Notes: generated from the letters alone by a model not told the origin. 64,000 bases of DNA from Glyphotaelius pellucidus (GCA_936435175.1 OW386542.1:16824001-16888000), one strand, 5' to 3'. Positions 23,346-36,919 are shown, counted from the stretch's first letter. Translations and numbers: made by a program.

Positions 23346-24441
23346 CTGTATACCAATTAATTTGAATTTGACAGGGTGCGTCAAGATTCCATATCTCAGG
23401 CTTCTTCAGTTATCAGTTATTCTTCACACTATCACAGGCCTATTCTCGCAGAACTTACGCATTTATTTTCACAATTTTGGTGCAACCAACCTTTCAGCCC
23501 GTGAAAATGGGACAATCATCTTCTATGGGAAACGTTGTTAGGCTGATGGAAGTAGAAAAGGTGAAAGAGAATGGAAAGGACAGCATGTGCTTTCCATTCA
23601 GCCAAATTCCAAATGGTGATCTCTCTTCGGGGCTATCTTTTCTACCCCCTTAAATTCATGGAAAATATTTTTTTTAAAATTACTTGAAGAAAAACCGATA
23701 ACCGTGAAGAGATTAGAAAAATGATGAATGAGGAGTTGTTACGGAAAACATGTTTGGCAAATTTATTGTTTTGGAGTTTTTCGGCTCGGAAAATTGAGAA
23801 ATAATATTATAACGGTTCGATTGATTTATTCTTATCAAATGCGATTAATCTTACAAAGAATTAGTAAGCCGATCGGATTTCCTTTTTACAAATGACTTAT
23901 TTAATTTTGATACAGAGACTTGGAACCACTTAACTTTTTTTCCTGCCGTGGGGTGATTTTTTCGGAAGGTCATTTCAACAAATGAAGAATTCGTAATGAA
24001 ATTGTTGTACTCCACCGAGCACATCAAAAACAGATCATTGAACAGGACGTCTGGAACAAGCGGTTTAATATTAAAATTCTTGGTTTATGATAAATGATGG
24101 ATTGTATTTCTATTTAATTGAAATTTTTCTTACAGTTAGTGTAATCTAGTATTAACAAAAAAAAAACGGTAGCTTCTATAAATTATTGTTTTTCAATAAA
24201 GTGTGAAGTAGTTGACTGACCTACTTGATATACCTAAATCACAATGAAAAAATCAATAAATCCGCTTTACATTCCTAAATTAAATTCATCCATTGGCCAG
24301 AAAAACCATAAATTCCTTTCTACAAAATTATAAACGTCCTTCGAAATGAAATTATAAAATATAGCTAATTGAACAAAAAGATGAGGAAATTGTGAAGACA
24401 GAAAAGTATACAATTACATTGGATCCAATTTTAAAAAAAAA

Positions 24442-24711
24442 ATCGAGTGCAGTTTACCTGCGGTAGAAGCGAAACTTTACCAAAACAATCTCAACCAATA
24501 CTTAAAAAGTGAGGTCATAATCAAAATGACCGACGAGCGCAGACTACGCGTAATTTCCGTTTCATATCTCAACCAATAGGAGAGCCTTTAAAAGTGATAT
24601 CATTATCAAAGCGGTCGATGAGCGCTGTTGACGCGTCGCAGGTGCACTAATCGTCATTTCCCTTTCATCCGAAATCAAAATCACAGCCGTGCTATAGAAG
24701 TTTCACTTCAA
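24442..24711 (-). repeat. Family A element, S1 type, complete
   Basis: Right end ATCGAGTGCAGTTTACCTGC preceded by an A-run. Two CAACCAATA modules and the left end GAAGTTTCACTTCAAAAA are present. Confidence 0.75.
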
Positions 24712-25003
24712 AAAACAATTCCAACATGGAATGGTTACGAAAACAAGAAAAATAAGAAAATATAAAAAAATAGGAAGATATCAAATAAATGTAACACTGA
24801 CGTGACCTATGGTCCACGTAGGAACAGAAATTCCTAGTGAGTAGCACTTTGAATATAAATAACTTCACTATATTTATAACAGTCATTAACAAAAAAAAAA
24901 GAGATGATATTTAAGGTAAAACGATGCCCGATGAGATGAATTGCTTAGTAAATATTATAAATATTCATAGTAAAAGGAATAACATTTATAAACATATTTT
25001 AAA

Positions 25004-25797
25004 TCCATATTCAAGATAACGAGTATGTGGCTTGGACCACATACGAGGGCTGTCCGTAAAGTGAGGTCTCCAAGGTGCTGCGGTCGCGAGGAATGATTTT
25101 ACATGCAATCCGGCAACACTGGCGGGAAGCTTGGTTCCCCAAATGCCCACCACGCTGCACTCTCCATGACGCTTATTTTCGGCGTGGCAAACGTCCATGA
25201 TGGAGCCTCCGTTCGCCGTACCCGCCAGGTGTGAATTACATTTTTTAATTCGTTTTTGTATGCAAAGAATAATACCCTGGTAGACATTCATTCTCAGCTG
25301 CATTAAGTGTATGGAAAACAGTATATGAGCACGAAAGGTTGGTTTAGAAGGTCTCGTACTGAGTCACAATTAAGACCAAGAATTCCTCAAGGAATTCAAA
25401 ATCCTTCAACCTGTTGTTGTTTGTGATCTTTGATGAACATTTTTGGGCCCACCTTGTGCAGACCTTGTCTTATTCCAAATTTTCTGTCAAAACTTGTTCA
25501 TAGTAGTCTTACTGATATGACCATATCATGGAGCTCCGAAATAACGAATTACAGATCGTTATTCACACTTGGCGGGTGCGGGAGCGGAAGTTCCATCGCG
25601 AACGGCTGCCACACCGAGACGCCGTCACAGAGAGTCCAACTTGGTGGGCATTTGGCGTGGAAGAACCAGGCTACACGCCAATGTTGCCAGATTGCACGTA
25701 AAATCATTCCTCGCGACCGCAGCAACTAGGAGACCTTATTTTACGGACAGCTCTCGTATTTGGTCCAAGCTACATGCTCGTTATCTTGAATATTGAT
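25004..25797. mobile_element. Fold-back DNA element with about 240-bp inverted arms
   Basis: 25004-25240 and 25555-25797 are inverted copies sharing ATATTCAAGATAACGAG, GCTGTCCGTAAA, GGTCTCC, GCTGCGGTCGCGAGGAATGA and a CACACTTGGCGGGT-type arm base. About 310 bp of unique DNA lies between them. Inside the arms, TA dinucleotides border CGAGGGCTGTCCG and CGGACAGCTCTCG (25042-25043, 25757-25758). This could mark a Tc1/mariner end, but homology continues about 40 bp outward, so the true boundary is uncertain. No transposase recognised. Confidence 0.7.
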
Positions 25798-25859
25798 TTG
25801 AAACAATAATATACAAGATTGCTGTACTCCGAAAATGACTATTTTAAACGTCAAGTCAA

Positions 25860-28800
25860 ATTCAGGTAAATTATTACCAATTCAAAAAAAATAAACCCTT
25901 GGCATCAATTTGCAATCAGTTTACGATGTCCAGTACGTCATTTTCAACGGTTTAAAAAGCATCTATCGTTCAATCGATCAGATAATCCACCAACGTCCTC
26001 ATTACTTTATTATCATGGTCACGCCTATCAAATGAACTTTTCCAGGAAAGCACGCAGTTCACAAGTGGCATAAGCACACGTCAATGATAGAAAACTGTAA
26101 TGTACCTCACCCCATGAGCAAAAGCTTTTATTTATTCAGTATTCTTCCATGAATGATAAAACTTGATGTTGTTTGTAAATTATTAAGTTACGCGCTTCAA
26201 TACTAAGCAAATTCAAGAAAAAATATGGAACATACGCAAAAATCGGTGAATAAGGAATATAGTTAGAGCATGTATTAGTAAATGTTCGATGTACTTCTTT
26301 CCTGGTTTTACTTTAAATTCATCAAATTCATTCCATTATCCGACAATCCTTTCCACAATCGACCACCCACTGCTTTCTGAACGTTGGTCACAAGTCACAA
26401 CCCTTCCTTCCTACAGCCCCCACACTGTCTCTCCAAATACCAATCACATTTACGCCTGTACACAAACCAAAATATCATATCATTTCATGCAGCGAGCTCC
26501 TCGACCATATTGGTACAAACTTCTGTTATATTGAGATGCGATCCTCTATCTCAGAGGCACCGTTCGTAACATTGTTACCCAGTGTCATACTACCTGAGCT
26601 TGATAGCTTTCACCTTGGCTTGGGTTGACTATTGCAGATCGTGGTATAAATCCTAATATTTCTCTAATATTTCTCCACACATGTTCAATAACTGCCTAGG
26701 CGATGAACTTACTTTAAAATGATAATGTTTTATTACGACAAGCATTGATGCATGCGCTAAGCTCACAGAATTCGCGTAATAACTCTAAGTGACACCACAC
26801 AGCTTATTGAACCCTCCCCTGCTGTGCTGCCAAGAACGTTGATTCTGGAAAATATTCATAAAGTTTTGAAAAATATAAATAAAATAACAAAAAATACAAA
26901 TTTACACATATGATATATTTACAATAATGAATTTACTATTAAAAAACGCGATAAATTGTTGTTTGCCACAAATTTGGACAATAAAGTATAAAAATATTTT
27001 TTTACTTATTTCTAATTGGCAAACCTAACATTCATGATGAAATTTCATTTTAATGTGATTTTTTGATGGGGTATTTTCATATTTTGATATATTTGACATA
27101 AAGATGCCCGTCATAAGGTAAAACTGGTCCGGTCATTAATAATAAAAAAGCCACATTAAAATTATATTATTAATTAATCTCTGTTGGCCACGAAGTAATG
27201 ATCGAATCTAGACCATTTTAAATGCTCAAGTAAATTGGTGTAGAGATAATGAAATAAGTTCAAATGTGATGTGTTAACTTCCGCGCAACCTTTTAAATTG
27301 AGTTATTCTAGAAGTTTTAACGGAAACATTAGGTTGATTGAAACGGAAAGCGAAATATGGAATTCGCATGTTTAATTGGATTTCATATCTCACTTAGTGG
27401 TTCTGTGTCAATTGCTGATCGATTCTCTAATTTTTTCGATTATTCTTGCTAATACAGTTCAGGTCAGGAAGAACGGTCAACAATATTTTGATAAATGTCT
27501 ATTTGTATCCACGTCACAGCACCCATCGCGAGCTATTTCTATTTTTATTCAGAATTGTGTTTGGTTTTTCGATTGAACCCTTTATAGAGACGTCGGATAT
27601 TGAAGCTTGCTTAAACAAGTCCACTTGAAAATCATTCATATTTACTCACTGTGTTGCTTACAGTAAAGGCAACAGACCGTAAAAATCAGATTTGGAAAAA
27701 AGAAAAAAAAAATCATAGCAAAAGGTTTTTATCATACTGTGCGTCACCCGTGTTATCAACTTTCAGAACTAAACCGTTCACTCTGTCAACTTTCAGAACT
27801 GAACCGTTTGTTTCATTAAAAAATTGTTTGCTTTTTGGCGTACGGGTGTCTATTCAATATTAGCTTTTCATTGGCCGCGCGCGTATCATGATTATTATAT
27901 GCAATTGCCACACATGTAGTCCTGCCTTTGGCAAACAATTATATTTTATTGACAATCGCACAGCGTCAATTTTATAATTTATTTTGATTTGGTTGGTTTT
28001 ATTTATGGTTGTGCAAAACATGCTTAATTAAATCATTGAATTTTAATACTATGGATGCATACTGTTCCACAGTATGGAATATTCAAGAGTAAGCAAAATA
28101 TTTAAACAAAAAAAACGATTTAAAGCGTCTGATTTAAAAAAAGATATATCTTTATCTTTTGTGTGTATGACGACAGAATATATATTTATTTAGTGTTGAA
28201 AATTTTGCTAGTTTCAAAAAGCAACTAATTGCGATTTTATCTGCTAATAATTAATGAGGGCATACATAAATTCAAGGGCGTAAATGTATATACCTTTATT
28301 TCCGTCGGTGATATTATCCAGGTGTTGAACTCTTGAACCGTCCTTGAGAAACTGATAATTATGATAGTTGTTGTATCAGATAGTTGTTTATCATTGTTAA
28401 ATCAGTTAATAATCATTCTCCGATTCTCCACTCATATCACAATCATAATAATCTTGGGCTGAAAAACATAACTGGTATCTGAAGATAACATAAAATAAAA
28501 ACGAAAAAAAGCGAAAAAAAAAATTAAAGGATCGTTCATGAGGGAGGAAGCAGCATCATCTGCATTTTTTGCATTGCAATGTACCTATCGAATAAAAGGG
28601 TGATTTTAGGACGGATTATTCTCTGGCTCCTACTAGTTGGGCAAATCTAAATTTATTATTAATAATACATACACGTAAATGTAATATATTCTGATAAATA
28701 AATAATTTGAATTTTTTTTCTGTATTTCATGTATCTTTTTATTAGTGATCCACTCAGTTATGTGATGAGTTTTGTCTTATATACCTACTTAGAAAAAAAC

Positions 28801-29480
28801 GACAAAATTCAGTTAGCTAAAGTTATTGAAAAATATTTGACATTTTTTAAGGTTTGATACGATTAGTTACTAAGAATGATCATCGACGATTTCAAGATAT
28901 ATAATTTATTTATTTTGTATACATATTTTAAATTTTACAATATAGCACAAAAAGTCCCGATAAATGCATAAACCAGTTTTTAGTAGTTTGATGAACGAGT
29001 ATTTAAATTATTTATTATTAAATTAATATTATAATATTTAAATTATTTATTATTAAAGTTTTATTTTTAAGAGTTTACCATTTTAAAAGTTCAACGTAGT
29101 ATTTCAGTAAAACCACAAATTTTTCAAATTGATGTGTTTGTTCTCAGTGCAAAAAAGGAACCACTGGAGTTTTCAGCAGGTACACCTGAATCTTGTAGGT
29201 ATTTATTAATTGTTTTCCCGCGTTGTATATTAAATCAACCACAAGGGTCTCCGTGTCTCATTATTCCTAAATCATTTGACAGGTTAAATCATTTACAGTT
29301 GAATTTAAATCGTTCCAAAGTGCTGGTAATATTATTGTTTCTCTGTTGAGATGTATAAAACGAAATACTCTTGGCGGACTATGAATTTTCGCTATTCCTT
29401 ACATTTACTGATGGACTCAAGCATTAGTTAAAAAAAGGTATGATAAGGTATTAACTCGTTTGCTACCAATTTCCAAAAAT
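25860..29480. other. Plain AT-rich DNA, no gene seen
   Basis: No ORF with recognisable content. A 30-bp local duplication (CAACTTTCAGAACTAAACCG and its variant) lies at about 27757-27815, and a TTTAAATTATTTATTATTAA duplication at about 29003-29055. Confidence 0.5.
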
Positions 29481-29485
29481 TATTT

Positions 29486-29752
29486 TTGAAGTGAAACTTC
29501 TTTAGCGGCGTTAGTTATTTGGAATTTGGATAAAACGGAAATTACGCATTAGCACCTGCGAAGCATCACACTGCGCTCATTGGCCAACTTGATTATGATG
29601 TCACTTTTAAAGGCTTTGGTTGAAATGTAAAACAGAAATGACGCCAGGTCCTAGGTCTGCGCTCATTGGCTGCTTTGATTATGACCTCAATTTTCAAGGC
29701 TTGAGATTGTTTTGGTAAAGTTTCGCTTCTACCGTGTTTGAACTTCACTCGT
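29486..29752 (+). repeat. Family A element, S1 type, complete
   Basis: Left end TTGAAGTGAAACTTCTTTAG, a duplicated S1 module, right end TTTCGCTTCTACCGTGTTTG...CACTCG, then a T-run. Confidence 0.75.
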
Positions 29753-29776
29753 ATTTTTTTTATTGTAATTAACTTA

Positions 29777-29975
29777 GGAAGGGTTGCTTAAAAAAATTGA
29801 ACCATTCAACAAATATTTTAAGTTAATTTTCACTTTCTGTGTGAGATTCAAGTTCTGTTATTATATCATTATAGATCATTTGCTTCATAAAACTGAAATA
29901 CTCACAGAAATTGAAAAGGACTTTCACAGAACGTGAGAATTAACTTTTAACATTTTATAAATTGTTCAAATTATT
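29777..29975. mobile_element. Degenerate relative of the Harbinger-like MITE
   Basis: Preceded by TTA and starts GGAAGGGTTGCTT. It shares AAGTTAATTTTCAC, CAAGTTCTGTTA and TTCACAGAACGTGA with 48895-49113. The distal terminus has decayed. Confidence 0.6.
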
Positions 29976-30062
29976 ACTTATTCGTTTAAGTAAATAGTTT
30001 CGATGCTTTTTAATAAGAATGTATTGGTACAAAGTTCAACTTTTTTAATTATTGTACATAAT

Positions 30063-30095
30063 TTAAAAAAAAAAAAAAAATAAAAAAAAAAAGTT
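30063..30095. repeat. Poly(A) tract
   Basis: About 30 A residues with a single T. It may be the tail of an unrecognised retroposed sequence on the plus strand. Confidence 0.7.
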
Positions 30096-30390
30096 TAATC
30101 GTTTGGGTAGATTGGCGCCAAGTATACGGACGCTTTACTACAATTCTTGAGACAAAATTACGATATGCAAAAAGTATGATGCATTTATGGACCAAGGTAC
30201 TAAATTTTTCTCAATGCAAAGTAGACAACAGTTTTTATTTTTTTTTATATTTGTTTAAAGATAAACTGAAGATGTCCACGGACTTGGTGTAATTGTTTCC
30301 TTCCATTAGTATTTTGGAACATTTCCAAAAAAATAGAAGTAATCGTTATACTTCTAGACTTGTTTACGATTTTAGATTTTCACGGCCAAG

Positions 30391-30549
30391 AGTATTTTTG
30401 TTATTTGTTTTTAGGGTGTTATGCCGTGTTGCGCTATCTCCTTCTTTAGCCCACGTTTTGGACACTTTAAAGCTCTCCGAAACGTTGGATAAAGATGTAG
30501 GTAGCGCAACACGGCATAACTCCCCAAAAACAAATAACGAAAAAAGACT
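30391..30549. repeat. Imperfect palindrome related to 50897-51142
   Basis: Arms of about 75 bp meet at CTTTAAAG (30465-30472). The outer arms share TAGCGCAACACGGCATAAC (right) with its inverse (left); the inner arms diverge (CTCTCCGAAACGTTGG versus the inverse of CCACGTTTTGGACAC). The order 'GTAGC-G-AAAC...CGGCAT-AA' recalls the large palindrome. Confidence 0.8.
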
Positions 30550-31202
30550 TGTTTAGATTATTTGTTCAATTACTGCATCGGAACGTCCCAATACCTCTTC
30601 ACCATGTTTACAATAACCCACACATGGACACAAATAGAGTTTGCACCAGCAAAAATATCATCCAAAACATATTTTACTGCAAACAGTTCAAATATTATTG
30701 TCATCTCTGTGTGTTTATAATTTGAACGCAAAACGATAAAGCGTATTTTTGCTTTTCATTCATTTATAAAAAAATTCTTATTTTATACCAAAATAAGGAA
30801 TTTTTTGTTGATTGCAGGGTCAGGACAACTTGTCTTATTTTCCCATCAGCTAAAAAAGATTTTAAGTCACTCCATGAGTGTCTTGCAGATTTGCCTCCCA
30901 AGTCAACGAAGTGATGTGCATTTTGGTGTGTGACATTGAAAATTAAAATGAAACATGAAATGAAACTATTATTTGCGGCTCTATGTAACACAAAGTTTGA
31001 CGGCTGTCCTCTTCTGGTCAGCCCAAATCACCTACAGAGATAATTTTCTTTTTTAGTGACCTTTCATATTCGATGGCATTGGAATTCCAATAGTCAGATT
31101 TTTTTTTAAATGCCCATTCCAAGTTAAATGTAGAGACTATGGTAAAATTTTGATTACCTGTCATTCTCCTAAACCACTTTTTAGTATTTTTGTCTTCTTT
31201 TA

Positions 31203-31355
31203 TTGTAGTGAAACTTCTTTAGCACCGTTGTGATTTGAAACTCGCATGAAACGGAAATGACGCATTACAGTATCTACAAAACGTCAAACTGCGCTCATTG
31301 GCCGCTTTGATTATGATCACACTTTTCGAGGTTCCTATTGGTTGAGATTATTTTT
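31203..31355 (+). repeat. Family A element truncated by a LINE
   Basis: The left half of an S1 copy (TAGTGAAACTTCTTTAGCAC to CCTATTGGTTGAGATT) stops where the 3' end of the minus-strand LINE relic begins. The LINE probably inserted into it or deleted its right end. Confidence 0.65.
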
Positions 31356-32100
31356 AAAAATTTATTAAATGTATAATAGATTATTAAAAATACAGATGTT
31401 CTTTTTCTTCTTCGTGTGCCCGATCCGGTCCCCCCAACGTTGGCGATCACTCTGGAAAATGTCTCTCTATCTTGTGCTGCCCGGAATAGCTCCTCCACAA
31501 TTTTAATACCGGTCCACTCTCGTACATTTCGCAGCTAAGACATTTGATTACTACCAGGCCCTCGGCGACCTTTCATATTGTCTTTCAATATTAATTGGAG
31601 CAAGTGATACTTCTTCCCTAGAAGTATGTGACCCGGATATTCCCGACTTTTATTAATGTGAGCAGTTCTCTTTCTGTTCTATCCCGCCGAGAATTTTTGT
31701 TTTGGTAATCATGTCGGTTCATGGGACCTTGAGCATTCTCCGATGAAGTCACATTTAAAAATCCTCTAGCCTGTTCATGGTATTTACTTTCACGGTCCAT
31801 GTCTCACATCCACACAGTAAGACCGACCACACAAAACATCTTAATATTCTCTGCCTTAGTTTTAAATTAACATTGTCATTGCAGAAGAGGGATTTCATTT
31901 TACTGGATGCAGTTCTTGCTCAATTCTGCACTTAATCTTTACATCTGGGTCAAGAGTCTCTGTGAGACGAGGTATCTAAGTCTGCCGAGGTAACTAAATC
32001 TTTCCACCTTTTCGACATTCCAATCATTTAACTATATCACTGATCCAGAGCGATCTAGTCGTCGAAATGTCATCCAAATACCTTCAACTACGGTTTATAT
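31356..32100 (-). pseudogene. LINE ORF C-terminal part (second lineage)
   Basis: The minus strand contains LFCNDNVNLKLRQRILRCF, LLCGCETWTVKVNT, RRDRTERELLTLIK and EELFRAAQDRETFSRVIANV. This is the C-terminal signature of a very common insect endonuclease/reverse-transcriptase LINE (annotated in many genomes as craniofacial development protein 2-like or Pol-like). Frameshifts separate the pieces. Its 3' end abuts the truncated A copy ending at 31355. I cannot fix the clade by eye. Confidence 0.78.
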
Positions 32101-32109
32101 AGTTAAAGG

Positions 32110-33470
32110 CGGCCTAATCAAGTAAAATAAACGATTAAACTAACAGTATTCAATCCTTCCATTCACACAAAATCCGCCAGCTAGCAAATAGCCAAATAAA
32201 GTGTAAGGGCCTTCCCATCGTCCGTGGTATTTATTTATTTACTTGCTAGTTGGAAACGGACAGCGCGATGTAAGGGCGCAGGGCGTCGTGTCATTCTGAC
32301 ATAATCAGATATTGTCATAAAAAGTTACTATTGAACTATAAATACTAACATTCCTAGATTATGATGATTTGCTATTAACATGTAAATGAATTTCAGGTGT
32401 CGATTTCTCGATTACAACTTTCTCATTTTTTAAAGCTTATGAAAGTTCCGATCATGAGTCTCCTCTTCGTGCCTGTACTATCTGATGGGATTAAGGCCAA
32501 GTATCTATATTAGTATCTATTTCAGTAATTTAGTGCACAAACCCGAAGAAACTTTGTAGCTGATTTCAAAACACGAAACTGTACAAAGATATATATTTAC
32601 GTTCTCTCGTTATTAACTACATCGTTTTAAGATATTATGAAGACAGTTTGTTTCTTCGTAACAACATGGATATTAACATTAAATATTCATAGCCAAAGTG
32701 AGAGTCTGATAGCTCTGCATCAAAAAAGCAAGAAAGAAATATAATATTTATGTGATTGTAAAACTGTGCTACGTGCTTTAAGAAAGTAAGAATCTTTCTT
32801 TATAAACATTTCGCGGTTAGCAAATGATTGACACGATCCTGCAAAAAAAATTGTCAAAAATGAACAATTGTCATTTTGGATAAATTCACACTAAAGAGAC
32901 ATAATGAAACAATTAGGTAAAGAATAATCATCGTGTTCTGTCAAGCATTCATATAATCCCGGCTTCCATGTCATTCCATTCGAATTTTACTTAACTTACT
33001 TACTTACTCACTGAAAGAGGCACATCATATTAAATATAAAGCGTTTTGACAGTGACGGTTAATGAGCAACCATTCTCTTTTAATTAAATTTGCGCTGACT
33101 CGTTTAATGCGCTTCTTCGCTTTGAATTTAAATTAAAATACAAAACGTAGTGAATCTATGGACTGGATTACAATTTTGAATAACATTTTACAACATGGTG
33201 TTTGATTATAGTATCGTAATTATTGAACAATTATTTTTGCTCGAATCAAAATGATACGCATTGTGAAAGAATGTGATGTATTCTGATTCTATTAAAATAT
33301 AATATTTGGTCCCTCTTATCTTTATTTAAATGAAAGTTATATCCGATTTCTATTTATTCAGTCAGCTTGCAAACCAGAAGTCCACTTGTGAAGATCTGTC
33401 ATGAATACTCGAGAGAGTAGTCTATAATAATTTATACTGCCGAATAATCTGTTTTCAATAAAGTCTGGGA
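32110..33470. other. No gene seen
   Basis: AT-rich DNA between the LINE relic and the satellite array. CTAGTTGGAAACGGACAGCG near 32247 has no identified partner. Confidence 0.45.
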
Positions 33471-33479
33471 ATAGAAGTG

Positions 33480-34760
33480 ACAGGATTACTTCTCTGTAAT
33501 TTAATTAAAATGTGCTAGCAGTACTACGGGGAATCAGTTGTCCAGGTTACACATTCAGAGAAACAAATGGACGAGATTATTCTGCAGTAAATTAATGCAA
33601 CTGTGCTCACAGTACCTACACAGAATCATATGTCCAGGTCACATGTTCAGAGAAAATACGGTCACATATTCAGAAGAGAATACTCTGCTGTGTGTTAGTT
33701 GTACCGCCGCAGTACAGCAGAAAGTCGAGAGTCAGACGGACGAAATTATTCCGCTGTAAATTAATGGAACTGTGCTCACAGTACCTGCACAAAATTATAT
33801 GTCCAGGTCACATATTCAGAGAGAAAAACGGTCACATATTCAGAAGAGAATACTCTGCTGTGTGTTAGTTGTACCGCCGCAGGACAGCAGAAAGTCGAGA
33901 GTCAGACGGACGAGATTATCCCGCTGTAAATTAATGGAACTGTGCTCATAGTACCTGCACAAAATTATATGGCCAGGTCACATATTCAGAGAGAAAAACG
34001 GTCACATATTCCGAAGAGAATACTCTGCTGTGTGTTAGTGGTGCCGCCGCAGTACAACAGAAAGTCGAGAGTCAGAATGGAACTGTGCTCACAGTACCTG
34101 CACAAAATTATATGTCCAGGTCACATATTCAGAGAGAAAAACGGTCACATATTCAGACGAGAATACTATGCTATGTGTGAGTTGTACCGCCGCAGTACAG
34201 CAGAAAGTCGAGAGTCAGACGGACGAGATTATCCCGCTGTAAATTAATGGAACTGTGCTCATAGTACCTGCACAAAATTATATGGCCAGGTCACATATTC
34301 AGAGAGAAAAACGGTCACATATTCCGAAGAGAATACTCTGCTGTGTGTTAGTGGTGCCGCCGCAGTACAACAGAAAGTCGAGAGTCAGACGGACGAGATT
34401 ATTCCGCTGTCAATTAATGGAACTGTGCTCACAGTACCTACCCAAAATTATATGTCCAGGTCACATATACAGAGAGACAGATAGACGAGAATACTCCGCT
34501 TTGTGTTAGCACACCATAGCAGTACATCAAAAAGTCGGATGTCTAAATCACATATTCAGAGAGGCAGATGGACGAGATTTCTTCCCTGTAATTTAATTAA
34601 ACTGTGCTCTAGCATTACTTACAGAAAGTCAGATGTCCAGGACACATATTCAGAGAGAAAGTTGTATGAGATTACTCCACTGTTATTTGATGGATACTAA
34701 CCCAACAGTACCCAAAGAATTAGGTCAGATGTCCAGATCACATATTCAGAAAGACGGACG
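33480..34760. repeat. Satellite array, 170-bp units
   Basis: Unit starts, set at TTAATGGAACTGTGCTCA, fall at 33761, 33931, 34244 and 34414. The interval 33931-34244 holds two units, the first shortened by 27 bp (junction at 34075). Earlier (from about 33480) and later (to about 34760) units are more diverged. Each 170-bp unit contains TCACATATTCAGA twice and two GT-ACC-type blocks, so it looks like a dimer of an approximately 85-bp ancestor. Open frames across it are accidental. Confidence 0.9.
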
Positions 34761-35302
34761 TGATAGCTTGTATGCAAAGGTTAAATTTCATTTGCCGCTC
34801 AATCAACTCTAATTATTATTAGTTATTAGTCTCCCGGCAATACTCACGTGAGTGAAAAGACAAATATAGCTATTCAGTCATATAGCTCAGTGCCTACTTA
34901 CGTTTCAGCGGTGAAGTTTGTTGGATGAATTCAAGGAACAGAAAATAAAGAGGACTCAATTATCTCATCTTTTGTTATGAAATACGAGTAAAGTCCCACT
35001 TCAGGATTTCGAAATCGAGCAAAATATTTTAGCTGGCTTTCGGCAGGCTATTCAAAAATTTTAATTTGACGATTGTTCTCGAGTTGGAACAATACCGAAG
35101 TACCTATCAGTAGAAAAGTGTACATGGCGACATCCTCAGCACACAAGTTTAGGTAGGTATTGAGTGTGGAGTATTCAACTCAGACAGAATACTGGTTTTA
35201 ATTAAATTTCAAATCGAATTTCGAATGTAAAATTAATGGTCGCATTGCGCAAAAATAACGAAAAAACAACAAAAAAACAACAACATCCTAATTTATAAAT
35301 TA

Positions 35303-36028
35303 CTAGCTTTTCCCCGCGGCTTCGCACGCATGGTATTACGGGAAATTACTGTAGCGCTTGCACTTATCAATTATCTCCTTTCCCACCCCATCCCCATCCC
35401 CTCTCGCATTCCATATATTCATTCCCTTACATTCAGTTTTCAAACATCTCGCCTACCACCTAAATTTCATAATGCTTAGCTCAAAGAAAAAAAGAATCAC
35501 TTATCCAATTTTGTTCATTCGTTCGGAATTTATGCGCTTACAAACATTTCGGATGTTAATTTTTATTTAAATATTTGGAAGGTCGTTAATATAATAAAAA
35601 ATGCTCTATTTACCATTCAGTCTTTATAATCGTTACGAATTATATTTTTAATATAGGAACTCTCATCTGACATTTATTCCAAGCTTGTCCAAAAAAAAAA
35701 ACGAATTCTAATATTTGAATTTTCTGCAGTAGTAGCTGACTGGGTACCTACCAGCATAGAGCCCAAAAATTTATCAACATTGTTTCCATGGAAAAGATTT
35801 TTTTCTGACGTTAGCAAAAACTCGCTTTTGTTAGCGACAGAAAACGTATAACAAATATAATATATTAATATTTATAATTTCATAACGCCAGAGCTTATCA
35901 TCATATACAAACTGTAGTCTGCGCATATAATTAAGCTTTATATTGGTGAAAGAATTATTAAAGTATTGTGTTATGCGTGAAAAGGTCATAAACAAACTCG
36001 AGCAGTTTCGCATTTATAATATTAAGTA
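35303..36028 (+). repeat. Lepidopteran-type interspersed repeat, copy 1
   Basis: Starts ACTAGCTTTTCCCCGCGGC and ends CGCATTTATAATATTAAGTA. It is collinear with 60608-61145: GTAGCGCTTGCACTTATCAA, CATTCAGTTTTCAAA, GTTAGCAAAAACTCG, ACGACAGAAAACGTATAA-like, GCAGTTTCGCATTTATAAT. No ORF. Retroelement or Helitron derivation unresolved. Confidence 0.75.
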
Positions 36029-36184
36029 TGGATAGCCAGATGATTGGATTACGTTGATGAAATATTTAAATTTTAATAGACCCATTTGAATTGTTGACGC
36101 CGTAATTGAGGTATTAAAAAAATAAGCCATTTAATATCAAACCATTAAAGTTTTTTTTTACCTAAAGTTACATTTTCTCATGAA

Positions 36185-36440
36185 GAAGACGGGTGTGGGT
36201 ACAGCCACCCAGGAAACCATTTGTTGGATAAAAAAACCCCTGCCATAGGTCGCACCGCATTGTTTGCTACGTTTGGTAACTTAGCAGGGGTGCCCAAGTT
36301 CATCGGGTGTGTCCAGGTCTTGGCAGCAGATGTGTTTACCTAAAAGCTGCGTGGCAGGCTGGATCGGGAGATACCATTTAGGGACACCATTTGACCTCTC
36401 CATATAGTCTCATTTGGAGAGGTCAAAGCGTCTCCTCATC
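36185..36440 (-). repeat. Family C element, reverse, distal half
   Basis: The reverse complement aligns with the distal part of the 50.3-kb copy: TGCTGCCAAGACCTGGAC, GGGCACCCCTGCTAAG, ATCCAACAAATGG. The proximal half is missing. Confidence 0.65.
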
Positions 36441-36919
36441 TCTCCTCTGAACTTTCCCCCTAGAGACTAGAGTCAACACCGCTAACAACTGAGCTGCATC
36501 CCAATTAAATAGGATCGACATTTATTTCGTATCAAATTTAAGAGAAATGGCCGCGTGGGTACGCGTGATTGCCACCATCGACAACGAGCCTATCTGCTAA
36601 AATTTAGCTCGATCGGATGTCTGATAGTGAGTCATTTTGTGATGTGAACCGAGATCGCACAGTAATGATATAAATTTTTGTTATAAATTAGTATTACAGA
36701 ATATGTTTTTTAAATACTTTTGAAAGCCTGGAGACTTATAAAATAGTCTTACTATGGAAATGAGAATCGTATGCACAAAACTAATCATAGTTTTCCATTT
36801 ATCTTTTTCCTGATGGAAAAAATTGAAATAAGTTATTAGTACTATATGTGACGTAAATTAAGATTCGTTGTTCAACGTCTTGCGCACTTGGTCACAAAGT
36901 TTATCATCGCAATAAGAAG

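Noticed and set aside
33942..34509. 84-101-aa frames with matching N-termini
   Set aside because: They arise from the 170-bp satellite. The unit length is not a multiple of three and frames break at unit joins.
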